From Bacteroidota bacterium (GTDB lineage Bacteria > Bacteroidota > Ignavibacteria > Ignavibacteriales > Ignavibacteriaceae): 64,000 nucleotides of DNA. Of the stretch, positions 43,894 to 53,007 are shown piece after piece. The notes under the pieces were generated by a model. The model worked only from the letters and a program-made list of their open reading frames with translations. It was not told the DNA's origin and searched no databases. Each line of letters begins with the position of its first letter. Position 1 is the stretch's first letter. Where the stretch lies: positions 75,840 through 139,839 of the forward strand of contig JADFLR010000004.1 in assembly GCA_022564295.1 (NCBI GenBank). The letters run 5' to 3'. Both the position numbers and the translations under genes were made by a program.

Positions 43894-46137
43894 ATGAAAA
43901 AGTTAATTTGTTTTCTTTATCTAATTTTGCTTTCCTCTCCAATTAGTTATTCGCAATTGGATCTAGCATATCCTGATATTCCCACTGATCATATTAACGA
44001 TTTAGTTTTTCTGGATGAATTTAAGGGGTTCTGTGTTAATGAAGCCGGAGATATTTTATCAACAAGTGATGGTGGCTCTAAATGGGATGTAGTCAAATAC
44101 TATTCTGAGCATTCAATTGAGGAACTTAAGTTTATTAGTAATTTAAATGGTTTCGGTTTTGTTAATAAAAATGTTATCAGGCAAGGAGACACACCTTTTA
44201 TCTACACAACTGATGGTGGAAGTTCATGGGAAGAAGCTCAAATTTCTATGTACGATGCTAGAACATTTCTCCCTCTCTCTCTCAGCCAAATGATCAAATC
44301 TGTAGATGATGGTATTAAGAAGCTAGATAATTTCTTTAATGAATGGAGGTATACTTATAACATTCCGACTTTCCTTGTAGGTGATAGTATGTATCAATGG
44401 GAAGAACTTTATGGTAGCATACATCAATTCCAAAAATTGAATAGTGGAAGATTATTAGCAATGGGAAGTAGCTGGAATGCACTTTATTACGGAATTATTT
44501 CTGATTCAGTTTCTTTTATTCTTAAAAGTGATGATTCTGCTGATAGTTGGGATACTGTTTGGTGTGATTTACCATACGATCTTGTTACAATGTCATTTGT
44601 GAATGACTCGGTAGGTTTCATTGCAGGGGAGGATGAAAGAATTTATAAAACTAGTGATGGAGGATTATCGTGGATGATAATTCATCCACCCAATTCATAC
44701 ATGGACATTAATCACATTTTTGCGTTAGATGAGACAAACATTTATGCAGTCGCGGTGAACAAGGTTATTTTTTCTAGTGATGGTGGAGTGAATTGGCAGG
44801 AGAGTCTTATATCCTCATATGGCAATTTTAAACTCTTTTTTAAAGACACTCAAAATGGATTTGCATATGGCTCAGATTTACTGTTCACTACAAATGGCGG
44901 AATAAGCTGGGAGCGGGTAAGTAATTCGATTGATGATAATATAGCCAAAATAGATTTTGTAACTCCTCTGATTGGATGGGCTTTAAGCTACTATTCTATT
45001 TATAAAACAAACGATTGTGGCTATAATTGGACCAATCAACTCGATTTTTTAGGAGGTTACAATTCTCTTATGGGACTTGAAATGTTAGACTCATTGATAG
45101 GGTTTATGCTAACACCTGAGAATGTGTTTACAACAGTGGATGGAGGAGCAGAATGGGATTCTCTTGATTTAGGAAATAGAATTAATTTTTACGGTGGTAT
45201 TACATTTTTTGATGATCAGCTTGGGATTATCTTTGGAGCCTGGGAGGAAGAAGTTCCAGGATCTAATAACTACAATGTTCCATCAAATTTTGTAACCAAT
45301 GATGGTGGAATTTCCTGGCAGAAAATTACTTATCCAATAGGCTCTGAACATATTCAGGCTCAAAAAATGAAATTTACTGATCCAAAGCATTTGTGGTCTG
45401 TAAATAGACATGGAATCTGGCTATCGAAAGATACTGCTCGAACCTGGCAGCCGGTTTGGAATGTTAATTATTTAAGCGGTGGATACAGTTTTGATTTTAT
45501 CGATTCATTAAATGGAGTACTAGCTCACAGCTATGGTGAAATTGCTTTAACATCGGATGGGGGTGAAACTTGGGACAATAAGTCCCTCACAAGAGGGATC
45601 CAGTTTCGTGATGTTCAAATGGTGGGTACTGATATATTTGGCAGATACCGAATATTTTTAACCGGAGATAAGGGTAGAGTCACCAAATATGTTCCAGATG
45701 TTATGCCATATGAGCAACATTATACAACTTTTACAATGAGAAAGCTTAATTCTATTAGCTTGTTTATGGAAGACAGATTACCATATCTCTGGTTTGCGGG
45801 TGAAGGATTTACCCTACTAAAAGGAAATACTGAACTAGTCGTTGATGTTGAAGAAATTGAAAATGATTTTATCACAGATTTCGAATTAAACCAAAACTAT
45901 CCAAACCCATTCAACCCAACAACAACAATCAAATTCCAAATTCCAGAATCAAGTTTTATTACTATTAAAATTTATGATGTACTAGGGAATGAAATTACTA
46001 CTTTAATTAATGAAGAAAAACCCGCAGGTGTTTATGAAGTAGAATTCGATGCTTCTGTGTATTCAAGCGGAGTATATTTTTATAACTTACAAGCAGGTAA
46101 TTTTATTGATGTGAAGAAAATGATTTTGCTAAAATAA
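43894..46137 (+). CDS. secreted beta-propeller (YCF48/BNR-like) protein with T9SS tail
   Basis: This is a 747-residue exported protein with a signal peptide (residues 1-20, ending ISYSQ). About eight to ten propeller units recur with the pattern TSDGGxxW (STSDGGSKWDVV, YTTDGGSSWEEA, KTSDGGLSWMII, FSSDGGVNWQES, LTSDGGETWDNK). This is as in BNR/Asp-box and Ycf48-type proteins. The T9SS sorting domain (about 660-747) follows with NQNYPNPFNPTTTIKFQIP and GVYFYNLQAGNF. It should be exported to the surface by the type IX system. The cargo function is unknown. A palindromic hairpin (46149-46166) follows. Confidence 0.85.
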   Translation: MKKLICFLYLILLSSPISYSQLDLAYPDIPTDHINDLVFLDEFKGFCVNEAGDILSTSDGGSKWDVVKYYSEHSIEELKFISNLNGFGFVNKNVIRQGDTPFIYTTDGGSSWEEAQISMYDARTFLPLSLSQMIKSVDDGIKKLDNFFNEWRYTYNIPTFLVGDSMYQWEELYGSIHQFQKLNSGRLLAMGSSWNALYYGIISDSVSFILKSDDSADSWDTVWCDLPYDLVTMSFVNDSVGFIAGEDERIYKTSDGGLSWMIIHPPNSYMDINHIFALDETNIYAVAVNKVIFSSDGGVNWQESLISSYGNFKLFFKDTQNGFAYGSDLLFTTNGGISWERVSNSIDDNIAKIDFVTPLIGWALSYYSIYKTNDCGYNWTNQLDFLGGYNSLMGLEMLDSLIGFMLTPENVFTTVDGGAEWDSLDLGNRINFYGGITFFDDQLGIIFGAWEEEVPGSNNYNVPSNFVTNDGGISWQKITYPIGSEHIQAQKMKFTDPKHLWSVNRHGIWLSKDTARTWQPVWNVNYLSGGYSFDFIDSLNGVLAHSYGEIALTSDGGETWDNKSLTRGIQFRDVQMVGTDIFGRYRIFLTGDKGRVTKYVPDVMPYEQHYTTFTMRKLNSISLFMEDRLPYLWFAGEGFTLLKGNTELVVDVEEIENDFITDFELNQNYPNPFNPTTTIKFQIPESSFITIKIYDVLGNEITTLINEEKPAGVYEVEFDASVYSSGVYFYNLQAGNFIDVKKMILLK

Positions 46138-46148
46138 ATACGTGCTTA

Positions 46149-46166
46149 TTGTAGATTGATCTACAA
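46149..46166 (+). terminator. perfect palindrome, likely transcript end
   Basis: TTGTAGATTGATCTACAA is an 18-base palindrome (7-pair stem, 4-base loop). It starts 12 bases after the propeller gene stop and is followed by a short T-rich tail (TTTATC). A weak terminator is the most likely reading. Confidence 0.45.
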
Positions 46167-46341
46167 TTTATCAAAGTAGTATTTAAAAACTTCAGTAGAA
46201 GTTAGGGGATATTTTATTAATCCTGATTATTTAATTTAATATTTTAGCTTTAAATATTCTTTAAAAAAGGGGATAGTCCTGTATCTTACCAATTTTTCTG
46301 TCTAATCATTAAACACTCCATAATTTTCATATCAATCTGAT

Positions 46342-46411
46342 ACAATATTAAATAATGTTTTTTACCAATATTGTTTATTTTTAGAATAATTTTGTTGGCA
46401 TATAGATTGGT
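46342..46411 (+). promoter_or_regulatory. possible sigma-54-like promoter with upstream inverted repeat
   Basis: TGGCATATAGATTGGT (46396-46411) fits the -24 element and spacing of a sigma-54 promoter, but the -12 element has GG instead of GC. ACAATATT (46342-46349) and AATATTGT (46367-46374) form an exact inverted repeat, 17 bases apart. It lies at roughly -80 to -48 from the predicted start, where an enhancer-binding activator would sit. It lies 197 bases before the ATG of the next gene. The rest of the 470-base gap (46138-46607) shows nothing else. Confidence 0.35.
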
Positions 46412-46607
46412 GGAAATACCCCTTATAATAACGAGAGGGAATTATTAAAATTACAAAGTTATTATTATCGTCTTATTTAATCACTTCAGATAATTGTTTT
46501 TAGTTGAGGCGTTGATGTAAATGCTAAGGGTTAAATACCTCTGATTTATATCTTCAATTTATTATATGCTGGAGTAATATTATTATTTTAATTAAGAATA
46601 GGAAGCT

Positions 46608-47870
46608 ATGTTGAGAGGCATTTTGTTATTTTCTTTTCTTTTCATTTCCTTTTTTTCGCACTTTAACTATCCCCAGGAATCAGGGGATTCAATTACAGCA
46701 GTTAGTTCAAGATTTGATGTAGTTGTTTCAGGATTTATCCCTAAGCATGATGAAGATGTTTTGCAATCATTTTTAGAGGGCTACTCAAGTTATAACGGGG
46801 TTCAATTTTCAGGCAGGGCTTATATTCATAATAGTATACATATTTTCAATTCATTATCGTTTGCTAACGAGAATGAATATGAATTAGTTATTCGTTCATA
46901 TACAGGTTTACTCGAAGCAATAGAATTGGCAGATAATTTTCCGGAACTTCAGATAATTATGCCATCGGGCAGCAATAGTTTTATTGAATCATTCTCAGGA
47001 GATATTATTAGCTGTCCTGTAATTGTAACTGGTGCAGGTATTTCACACAATGTAACCGGTTATACATTAGAATTCTTTTCTATTGATCCAATTGGGAAAA
47101 ATTCATCGAGTTTCTCTAACGGCTATATAGCAGGAGAAATTGCGTTTTTAGCAGATTATCTTGGATTAAGTTACGATGAAGCTCGTATGCTTGCACGCAA
47201 CACAGCTTCTTTGCATGGTAAGTATGATTATTTTAATGGATTTGGTAGTATTAATCTTGATGAAGCTATCAAAGTTACTTTGCCAGTTGAATTAACTCTG
47301 TTTACAGCAACTATACAAATGCAAAATGTAAACTTAGTCTGGCGTACAGAGACAGAGATTAACAATCTTGGTTTTGAGATTGAGAGAAAAGTCTCTTCGA
47401 ATTTATCACAAAATGGTATTGATAGTGGTTGGTTAAAAATTGGATTTGTTCCCGGTAATGGCACAACATCTGATCCACAGGAATATTTTTATCTTGATGA
47501 TATTAGAGTGATATCATCAACTACTCTTGCTTATAGATTGAAACAAATAGATTTCAATGGCACCTATGAATATAGTGATGAAGTTTTGGTAGAAAACATT
47601 TCGCCAGGAGATTTTGAACTCAAACAGAATTATCCAAACCCGTTTAATCCATCAACCAATATCCAGTATGCAGTAGGCAGTCAGAAATTTGTAGTGTTGA
47701 AGGTTTATGATGTTTTAGGAGAGGAAATGGCAACATTAGTTAACGAGGAAAAATCTGCAGGAACTTATGAAATTATGTTCGATGCTCAAGTACTTACGAG
47801 CGGAGTTTATTTCTATACATTAAAAGTTGGTAGCTATATCGAAACGAAGAAGATGATTTTCCTTCGTTAG
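46608..47870 (+). CDS. T9SS-exported protein with half subtilisin domain
   Basis: This 420-residue protein has a signal peptide (to about residue 22). Residues about 30-225 align with the second half of a subtilisin (S8) domain. IIMPSGSNSF is at the position of the Asn (AAGN) region. SSSFSNGYIAG fits the GTSxSSPYVAG catalytic serine motif with Ser168. ARNTASLHGKYDYFNGFGSINLDEAI is the usual end of the fold. The Asp and His motifs are absent, so it is probably not an active protease. An FN3-like domain (LVWRTETEINNLGFEIERK, about 240-340) and the T9SS sorting domain (QNYPNPFNPSTNI, about 342-420) follow. A good ribosome binding site (AGGAAG) precedes ATG 46608. Confidence 0.7.
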   Translation: MLRGILLFSFLFISFFSHFNYPQESGDSITAVSSRFDVVVSGFIPKHDEDVLQSFLEGYSSYNGVQFSGRAYIHNSIHIFNSLSFANENEYELVIRSYTGLLEAIELADNFPELQIIMPSGSNSFIESFSGDIISCPVIVTGAGISHNVTGYTLEFFSIDPIGKNSSSFSNGYIAGEIAFLADYLGLSYDEARMLARNTASLHGKYDYFNGFGSINLDEAIKVTLPVELTLFTATIQMQNVNLVWRTETEINNLGFEIERKVSSNLSQNGIDSGWLKIGFVPGNGTTSDPQEYFYLDDIRVISSTTLAYRLKQIDFNGTYEYSDEVLVENISPGDFELKQNYPNPFNPSTNIQYAVGSQKFVVLKVYDVLGEEMATLVNEEKSAGTYEIMFDAQVLTSGVYFYTLKVGSYIETKKMIFLR

Positions 47871-48108
47871 AACGAAACTAACTAAGCTAATTTTAATTTA
47901 CAGTATGATTAAAGAGCAATCTCTCAAATCGTCTTTATTTTTATAGGAAAAGTTTTAGCACTCAAAAAACACCTTAACTCTAAAAAGTTCCTCTCTGATC
48001 TACAGAATATCATCGTAATACACCGCTAATCAATAATAGCAAATATTCACCGTTTCCTTTCTTAAATTCGTCACTATGTTTTTATCAAATAATTAACCGG
48101 AGGTTACC

Positions 48109-49164
48109 TTGTTTAACTATAAAACATTTAGCAGGGGAATATCAGTATTTATACTAGCAATGTTGTTTATTCTGCCAAACTTTGCACAGCAGAATTTAAC
48201 ACGGCCGAGAGCAAGTCAACAGGCATCTGTTTCTCAAAGAGTTGGTCTTACGGATATCACGATTAATTATCACAGACCTGGTGTAAAGGGAAGAGAAATT
48301 TGGGGTAAGCTTGTTCCTTACGATCAGATCTGGCGTGCTGGTGCAAACGAAAACACTACAATTTCATTCAGCACCAGAGTAAAGATAAATGGAAAAGAAG
48401 TTCCGGCAGGCAAATATGGTCTTCATATGATACCCACAGAAAAAAACTGGACTATAATCTTAAGTAAAGATAATGCTGCCTGGGGAAGTTTCTTTTATGA
48501 TGAATCACATGATCAAATGAGATTTTCATCTACACCGACTGCAACAGATTTTCAGGAATGGCTCAGTTATACTTTCGGTGATGTAACACCAAACTCATCA
48601 ACTGTTGCTCTAAGATGGGAGAATCTTAGCATAGCATTTACTGTTGATGTAGATGTTAATCAGATAGTTGCTGAAAATATGGAAGAGCAATTAACAGGAC
48701 TTGCAGGATTTGGTTGGCAAGGATGGAACCAGATTGCAAATTATTATATGCGTAATAATATAGATGTGAATCAAGCACTTGCTTTTGCAGATAGATCAAT
48801 AGGAATTAACAAAAATGTTACAAATTCTTTTACAAAAGCAATTATCCTTGAATCATTAGGTAAAAATGATGAAGCTGAAGTACTGAAAAAGGAAGCTTTT
48901 GTAAACGCTAATGAAAATGATATCAACACACTGGGATACCAATTTCTGTTTGCTGGTAAAATTGATAACGCTATGGTGATATTTAAGAAGAATGTTGAAA
49001 TGTATCCGGATTCCTGGAACGTATATGACAGCTTAGCCGAGTGTTACGCTGCTGCAAAGGATAATGATAATGCAATTGAGTATTATACAAAGGCATTGGA
49101 AAATGCACCTGAAAATCAGAAGAATAGAATAATAGCATCAATCGATAATTTAAAAGGAAGTTGA
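48109..49164 (+). CDS. DUF2911 protein with TPR
   Basis: This 351-residue protein starts at TTG 48109, with a strong CCGGAGG ribosome binding site. It has a signal peptide (to about residue 27, ending FAQ). A DUF2911 domain follows (about 32-180), recognised by RPRASQQASVSQRVGLTDI, ITINYHRPGVKGREIWG and WRAGANENTTISFS. TPR-like helices lie in the C-terminal third (about 215-345). DUF2911 proteins are widespread periplasmic proteins of Bacteroidota with no known activity. The gene is followed by a GTCATTCC hairpin repeat and by the convergent beta-barrel gene. Confidence 0.85.
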   Translation: MFNYKTFSRGISVFILAMLFILPNFAQQNLTRPRASQQASVSQRVGLTDITINYHRPGVKGREIWGKLVPYDQIWRAGANENTTISFSTRVKINGKEVPAGKYGLHMIPTEKNWTIILSKDNAAWGSFFYDESHDQMRFSSTPTATDFQEWLSYTFGDVTPNSSTVALRWENLSIAFTVDVDVNQIVAENMEEQLTGLAGFGWQGWNQIANYYMRNNIDVNQALAFADRSIGINKNVTNSFTKAIILESLGKNDEAEVLKKEAFVNANENDINTLGYQFLFAGKIDNAMVIFKKNVEMYPDSWNVYDSLAECYAAAKDNDNAIEYYTKALENAPENQKNRIIASIDNLKGS

Positions 49165-49178
49165 ATAAGATTTGCTTT

Positions 49179-49230
49179 ATGTCATTCCGATCCCGCCAGA
49201 CCTGTAAAAGGGAATCTTGGCGGGAGAAGA
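49179..49230. repeat. GTCATTCC-type hairpin repeat, copy 2
   Basis: ATGTCATTCCGATCCCGCCA followed by a loop and TGGCGGGA (49218-49225) gives an 8-pair GC-rich stem (49191-49198 with 49218-49225). An inner ATTCC/GGAAT pairing is also possible. It lies between convergent genes, as does copy 1. It is more GC-rich than its surroundings and may act as a two-way terminator. Confidence 0.65.
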
Positions 49231-49300
49231 ATCTTTTGTTATCAACGGATAAAAGATCATTTGTTAGCGCACAGTGCAGGTTAGCGATTTTTAAATACGA

Positions 49301-50152
49301 TTATTTCGTAAAGAATACTCCAATATTAAATACAGGCGTGGATATTATATTTTTACCGTTAGTCCCACTTTCATAATAACCATTAATTCCAAAACTATCT
49401 GAAATTTTATAAACAAGCGCTGCATTATAAGCAATGTATTCCTGGTTGTTAGAAAATATTCCGAAACCGCCTTGTACACTTGGATCGCCATTCTTAAATG
49501 ATACCACTCCGTGAAACCGTAGTGTTAGTGATAATTTTTTTGTGAATTTATAACCTCCTTCAATGATATACTTGAACTCATCAGAAAACCCGTTGGTTCT
49601 ATTATTGAATGCAATTCCACCAGACAAATAAATCGGGAGGGGATAGAAAGAATGACCAACTTCTACTCCCAACAACTGATTAAAATTTCCACTTCCTGTC
49701 CACAGTCCACCATCGGGAGTTGATAAACCGGTTGGTAATCCTAAAATAAGTTTAACACTAATAACAGTTTTTCCAAAATTTGCCAATCTGTATTTAAAAC
49801 CAATGTCCAGATCCCCAATATTTTTAACATCATTATCAGAACCAAAGGCTGATGAAAGAGAATCGAGACTAACAGTTTTGAAAGCATTAATATTGACGAA
49901 CGTTGTTAGATTATCAGTAATTCCGTAAGACCCGAATATTCCAATTGTCACATCAGTAAATTTAGGTATTGATTCTTTCACTCCAACCGAGTCATAAATT
50001 TTAGTGGCACTCAGATACCTGAATTCCACTTTATAATATCCTCGTCCTTTTTTCTGGGTCCACGCACCTGCTGCCGCAGTTGATTGGATCAAAAAAATAA
50101 TTAAGATAGATAGAAGGATTAAGTTATTTTTAATTAGTGATATATAATTCAT
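49301..50152 (-). CDS. outer-membrane beta-barrel protein
   Basis: This 283-residue protein has a signal peptide (to about residue 29, ending AAAGA). About twelve alternating strands follow, with glycine and aromatic residues at strand ends (TIGIFGSYGITDNLTTFVNI, DLDIGFKYRLANFGKT, LSLTLRFHGVVSFK). It ends in a typical barrel terminus (PVFNIGVFFTK). The proportion of YGI/DNL-type turns resembles barrels of the MetA/phenol-degradation type. Which molecule it conducts is unknown. It is convergent with the DUF2911 gene and divergent from the rhomboid gene. Confidence 0.75.
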   Translation of the reverse strand: MNYISLIKNNLILLSILIIFLIQSTAAAGAWTQKKGRGYYKVEFRYLSATKIYDSVGVKESIPKFTDVTIGIFGSYGITDNLTTFVNINAFKTVSLDSLSSAFGSDNDVKNIGDLDIGFKYRLANFGKTVISVKLILGLPTGLSTPDGGLWTGSGNFNQLLGVEVGHSFYPLPIYLSGGIAFNNRTNGFSDEFKYIIEGGYKFTKKLSLTLRFHGVVSFKNGDPSVQGGFGIFSNNQEYIAYNAALVYKISDSFGINGYYESGTNGKNIISTPVFNIGVFFTK

Positions 50153-50246
50153 ATTGAGATTTCCTACTTCAAAAATTTTTGAATTTTATTTGAATGAAAA
50201 AAAATACAAATTTTTAGTTTAAATTGATAAACAATTATATTTCTTT

Positions 50247-50906
50247 GTGCAGAAGCAATTATTAAATAAAAAATTTTACCATAGTATATTTATTCCACTC
50301 ACATTCCCAGTGATTCTGTGGATGGTGTACTTTATCTCATTGTCTCTAAATCTTGATCTTAGCAGAATGGGAATTCTTCCAAGGGATATGTTTGGAATTT
50401 TGGGTATTATTAGCGGACCCATCGTTCATGCAAATTTCTCTCATCTTTTATCGAATACAATACCTTTAATAATTTTAGGATGGATAATATTTTTCTTCTA
50501 TTCCAAAGTTTCATTTAAAACGTTTCTACTTATTTATGTGTTAACCGGTTTATTAGTATGGGTGTTTGCAAGAGAGGTTTATCATATTGGGGCCAGTGGA
50601 ATTGTATACGGGATTGTAAGTTTTTTATTTTTCAGTGGGATCTTTCGGAGAGATAACAAATCAATTACCATTGCACTGATCGTTACATTTTTATACGGCG
50701 GAATTGTTTGGGGAATATTGCCGGGTCAGAAAGGAATTTCGTGGGAGTCTCATTTGTTTGGCGGAATTGCCGGTATAATAACAGCATTCATTTTTAGAAA
50801 AATTGAACCGCCAAAAAAATATGATTGGGAGGATGAAGAAGATGATTTTGATGTTAATGAACTCGAAGTGTCTTATGATCCCGAAAAAAATAAATTTAAT
50901 CTATAA
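50247..50906 (+). CDS. rhomboid intramembrane serine protease
   Basis: This 219-residue protein has six hydrophobic segments. The conserved HANFSHLLSN loop is at about residues 55-64. The catalytic serine lies in HIGASGIVYG (GxSx, about 114-123) and the catalytic histidine in SWESHLFGGIAG (about 167-178). The hydrophilic, acidic C-terminal tail (about 190-219) is typical of small bacterial rhomboids of this group. It cleaves transmembrane segments of substrates in the inner membrane. The GTG at 50247 is the best start. A short leader ORF and the amidohydrolase gene follow. Confidence 0.9.
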   Translation: MQKQLLNKKFYHSIFIPLTFPVILWMVYFISLSLNLDLSRMGILPRDMFGILGIISGPIVHANFSHLLSNTIPLIILGWIIFFFYSKVSFKTFLLIYVLTGLLVWVFAREVYHIGASGIVYGIVSFLFFSGIFRRDNKSITIALIVTFLYGGIVWGILPGQKGISWESHLFGGIAGIITAFIFRKIEPPKKYDWEDEEDDFDVNELEVSYDPEKNKFNL

Positions 50907-50923
50907 CTTTTAAGAAAGAATTT

Positions 50924-50998
50924 ATGAAAAAAAGTATATCCGAGACTAAAAAATACAGAATGGATGACATAATTATCGAAACAGAAAATGAACAATAA
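50924..50998 (+). CDS. possible 24-residue leader peptide
   Basis: The open frame MKKSISETKKYRMDDIII continues to ETENEQ and ends at TAA 50996-50998. It overlaps the ATG of the amidohydrolase gene by 11 bases, so its translation could couple to it. It has an A-rich region with a weak ribosome binding site (AAGAAAG). No similarity is recognised, and chance is possible. Confidence 0.4.
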   Translation: MKKSISETKKYRMDDIIIETENEQ

Positions 50999-52331
50999 CA
51001 ATATAATCATCCCAAAAAGAATTGTAACTGTTGATAAGGATGATCTTATTCTCAGTAACACCGCGGTTGAAATTATTGATAGCAGAATTACATCCTTTAT
51101 TCCTTTTGAAAAGATCGATTGGCAGGGCTACGAAGGTAAGATTTATGATTACCCAGATTTAACATTAATTCCCGGTTTTGTTCAAACACATATTCATCTT
51201 TGTCAAACACTCTTTCGCAGTTTGGCTGATGATCTTCAGTTGCTTGAATGGCTTCAGAAAAAAATATTCCCTTTTGAAAATGCTCACGATAAAAAATCGT
51301 TAGAGATTTCAACTAAACTTGGAATAAATGAATTACTGCTCGGCGGCACCACAACGTTACTTGATATGGGAACTTTAAGGCATCAGGAAGTTGTATTTGA
51401 AGAAATGATCAGTTCCGGCATAAGGGGATATTCCGGCAAATGTTTGATTGATGAAAATGAACTATATCCTTTATTCAAATCATCAACCGAAAATGAATTA
51501 AAATATATGAACGAACTTGCAAATGAATTTCACAATGTTGAAGAGGGAAGAATCAGGTATGGTTTTGCACCGAGGTTCGTTCTTTCCTGCAGCGAAGAGC
51601 TATTAAAAGAAACGAAATCTATGATGAATGATTTTCCGGGTTCTGTCTATCACACTCATTCATCCGAAAATAAAAACGAAATTGCTGAAGTAAGAAAAAA
51701 GTATGATAAAGAAAACATAGAATATTTCGAATCAATTAATGTATTGGATGACCATACTATACTTGCACATTGTATTCATCTAAATGAAAATGAAAAACAA
51801 ATTTTAAAAAATAGAAATGTTAAAGTTGCTCACTGTCCTTCGGCTAACTTAAAACTTGGTTCGGGAATAGCGAACATACCGGAGTATATTGAAAGAGGGA
51901 TCTCTGTTTCAATTGGTGCCGATGGTCCTCCCTGCAACAATAATTTATCCGTATTTACTGAGATGAGATTAGCTGCGCTGATACAAAAACCTATTCATGG
52001 TCCTGAAGCGATGGATGCAAAGACGATATTTAAACTTGCCACCATTGAAGGAGCGAAAGCATTGCACCTTGAAAATGAAGTCGGCAGTATTGAAATTGGG
52101 AAGAAAGCGGATCTTGTACTAATAGATTTAAACACACATGAAAATTCAGTTTTGGATAATGATGAGCAGGTTTACTCTAATCTTGTATATTCTTCAGGTA
52201 CAAATAATGTGCGTTCTGTAATGATTGATGGGAAATGGGTTGTAATGAATAGTGAATCACTTATTTATGATAAAAATAAACTGAGAGTAGACAGCATCGA
52301 TGAACTAAAAAAATTATTGAAAAGAATGTAA
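50988..52331 (+). CDS. amidohydrolase, MTA/SAH deaminase-chlorohydrolase group
   Basis: This is a 447-residue metal-dependent hydrolase. The metal ligands appear in order: HIHLCQTLFRS (HxH, about 63-75), YHTHSSENKNE (about 220-230), LAHCIHLNENE (about 257-267) and SIGADGPPCNNN (about 303-314, metal Asp). The last is close to the MTA/SAH deaminase and TrzA/AtzA pattern. Related enzymes deaminate methylthioadenosine, S-adenosylhomocysteine or guanine, or remove chlorine from triazines. I cannot choose among them, though the xanthine dehydrogenase-type genes 10 kb upstream favour a purine substrate (inference). It precedes rdgB. Confidence 0.85.
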   Translation: MNNNNIIIPKRIVTVDKDDLILSNTAVEIIDSRITSFIPFEKIDWQGYEGKIYDYPDLTLIPGFVQTHIHLCQTLFRSLADDLQLLEWLQKKIFPFENAHDKKSLEISTKLGINELLLGGTTTLLDMGTLRHQEVVFEEMISSGIRGYSGKCLIDENELYPLFKSSTENELKYMNELANEFHNVEEGRIRYGFAPRFVLSCSEELLKETKSMMNDFPGSVYHTHSSENKNEIAEVRKKYDKENIEYFESINVLDDHTILAHCIHLNENEKQILKNRNVKVAHCPSANLKLGSGIANIPEYIERGISVSIGADGPPCNNNLSVFTEMRLAALIQKPIHGPEAMDAKTIFKLATIEGAKALHLENEVGSIEIGKKADLVLIDLNTHENSVLDNDEQVYSNLVYSSGTNNVRSVMIDGKWVVMNSESLIYDKNKLRVDSIDELKKLLKRM

Positions 52332-52389
52332 AGGATTAGATGAAACGAGCATGAAAAACCATTTACAAACAAGGAGATGATTATAATGC

Positions 52390-52426
52390 GAGTTCCATAT
52401 GGCCTTAATTAGAAATCATAATCATA
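52390..52426 (+). promoter_or_regulatory. leader repeat copy B upstream of rdgB
   Basis: Bases 52390-52416 repeat the element at 774-800 with 25 of 27 identical bases. As there, they end 9 bases before the true ATG (52426). The ATG at 52399 lies inside the element and should not be used. See the entry at 774. Confidence 0.5.
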
Positions 52427-53007
52427 TGAATAAAATAGTTTTTGCATCGCAAAATAAATGTAAAGTAAAAGAAGTAGTTCAAATATTAAATGGTTTGGAT
52501 ATTGAGATAATCTCTCTCGCAGATATGAACGAACAAATTGAAATAATAGAAAACAGTGATTCGTTTGAAGCCAATGCGCTTATTAAAGTAAAACAGGTTT
52601 ATAATATATTTAAACTTCCAACGATTGCCGATGATTCCGGTCTAATGGTTGAACAATTAAACGGTGCACCGGGAATTTATTCTGCGCGTTATGCGGGTGA
52701 AGATGGAAACGATAAAGCCAACAATAAAAAATTGCTTGATGGATTGAAAAATTACCCGAAACCTCACATCGCAAAATTTGTATGTGCTGCTGTTTATTAT
52801 GATGGAGAAAAAGTTCACACAGCAATTGGTGAATTTAATGGTAGAATAATAGATGAAGAACACGGTTCTTACGGTTTTGGTTATGATCCTCTTTTTGTTC
52901 CAGATGGCTATTCTATTACATCAGCAGAAATGAAACCTGCATTAAAAAATTCAATCAGTCACAGATTTAATGCTTTTAATAAATTAAAAAAAATACTTAA
53001 TAAATGA
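52426..53007 (+). CDS. rdgB: non-canonical purine NTP pyrophosphatase (RdgB/HAM1)
   Basis: This 193-residue house-cleaning enzyme hydrolyses dITP, ITP and XTP to monophosphates and pyrophosphate. The opening is KIVFASQNKCKVKEV (SxNxxKxxE). TIADDSGLMVEQLNGAPGIYSARYAG lies at about 66-91, and the GYGFGYDPLFVPDGYS-type segment and KNSISHRFNAFNKL mark the C-terminus. ATG 52426 gives the normal family start; ATG 52399 only extends into the shared leader repeat. The stop overlaps the start of the following lipoprotein gene by 4 bases. Confidence 0.96.
   Translation: MNKIVFASQNKCKVKEVVQILNGLDIEIISLADMNEQIEIIENSDSFEANALIKVKQVYNIFKLPTIADDSGLMVEQLNGAPGIYSARYAGEDGNDKANNKKLLDGLKNYPKPHIAKFVCAAVYYDGEKVHTAIGEFNGRIIDEEHGSYGFGYDPLFVPDGYSITSAEMKPALKNSISHRFNAFNKLKKILNK

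Noticed and set aside
49161-49376. 71-codon plus-strand frame after the DUF2911 gene
   Set aside because: It crosses the hairpin repeat and the 3' end of the convergent beta-barrel gene; composition is not protein-like.
52399-52425. Upstream ATG start for rdgB
   Set aside because: It lies inside the leader repeat; ATG 52426 gives the normal RdgB N-terminus.
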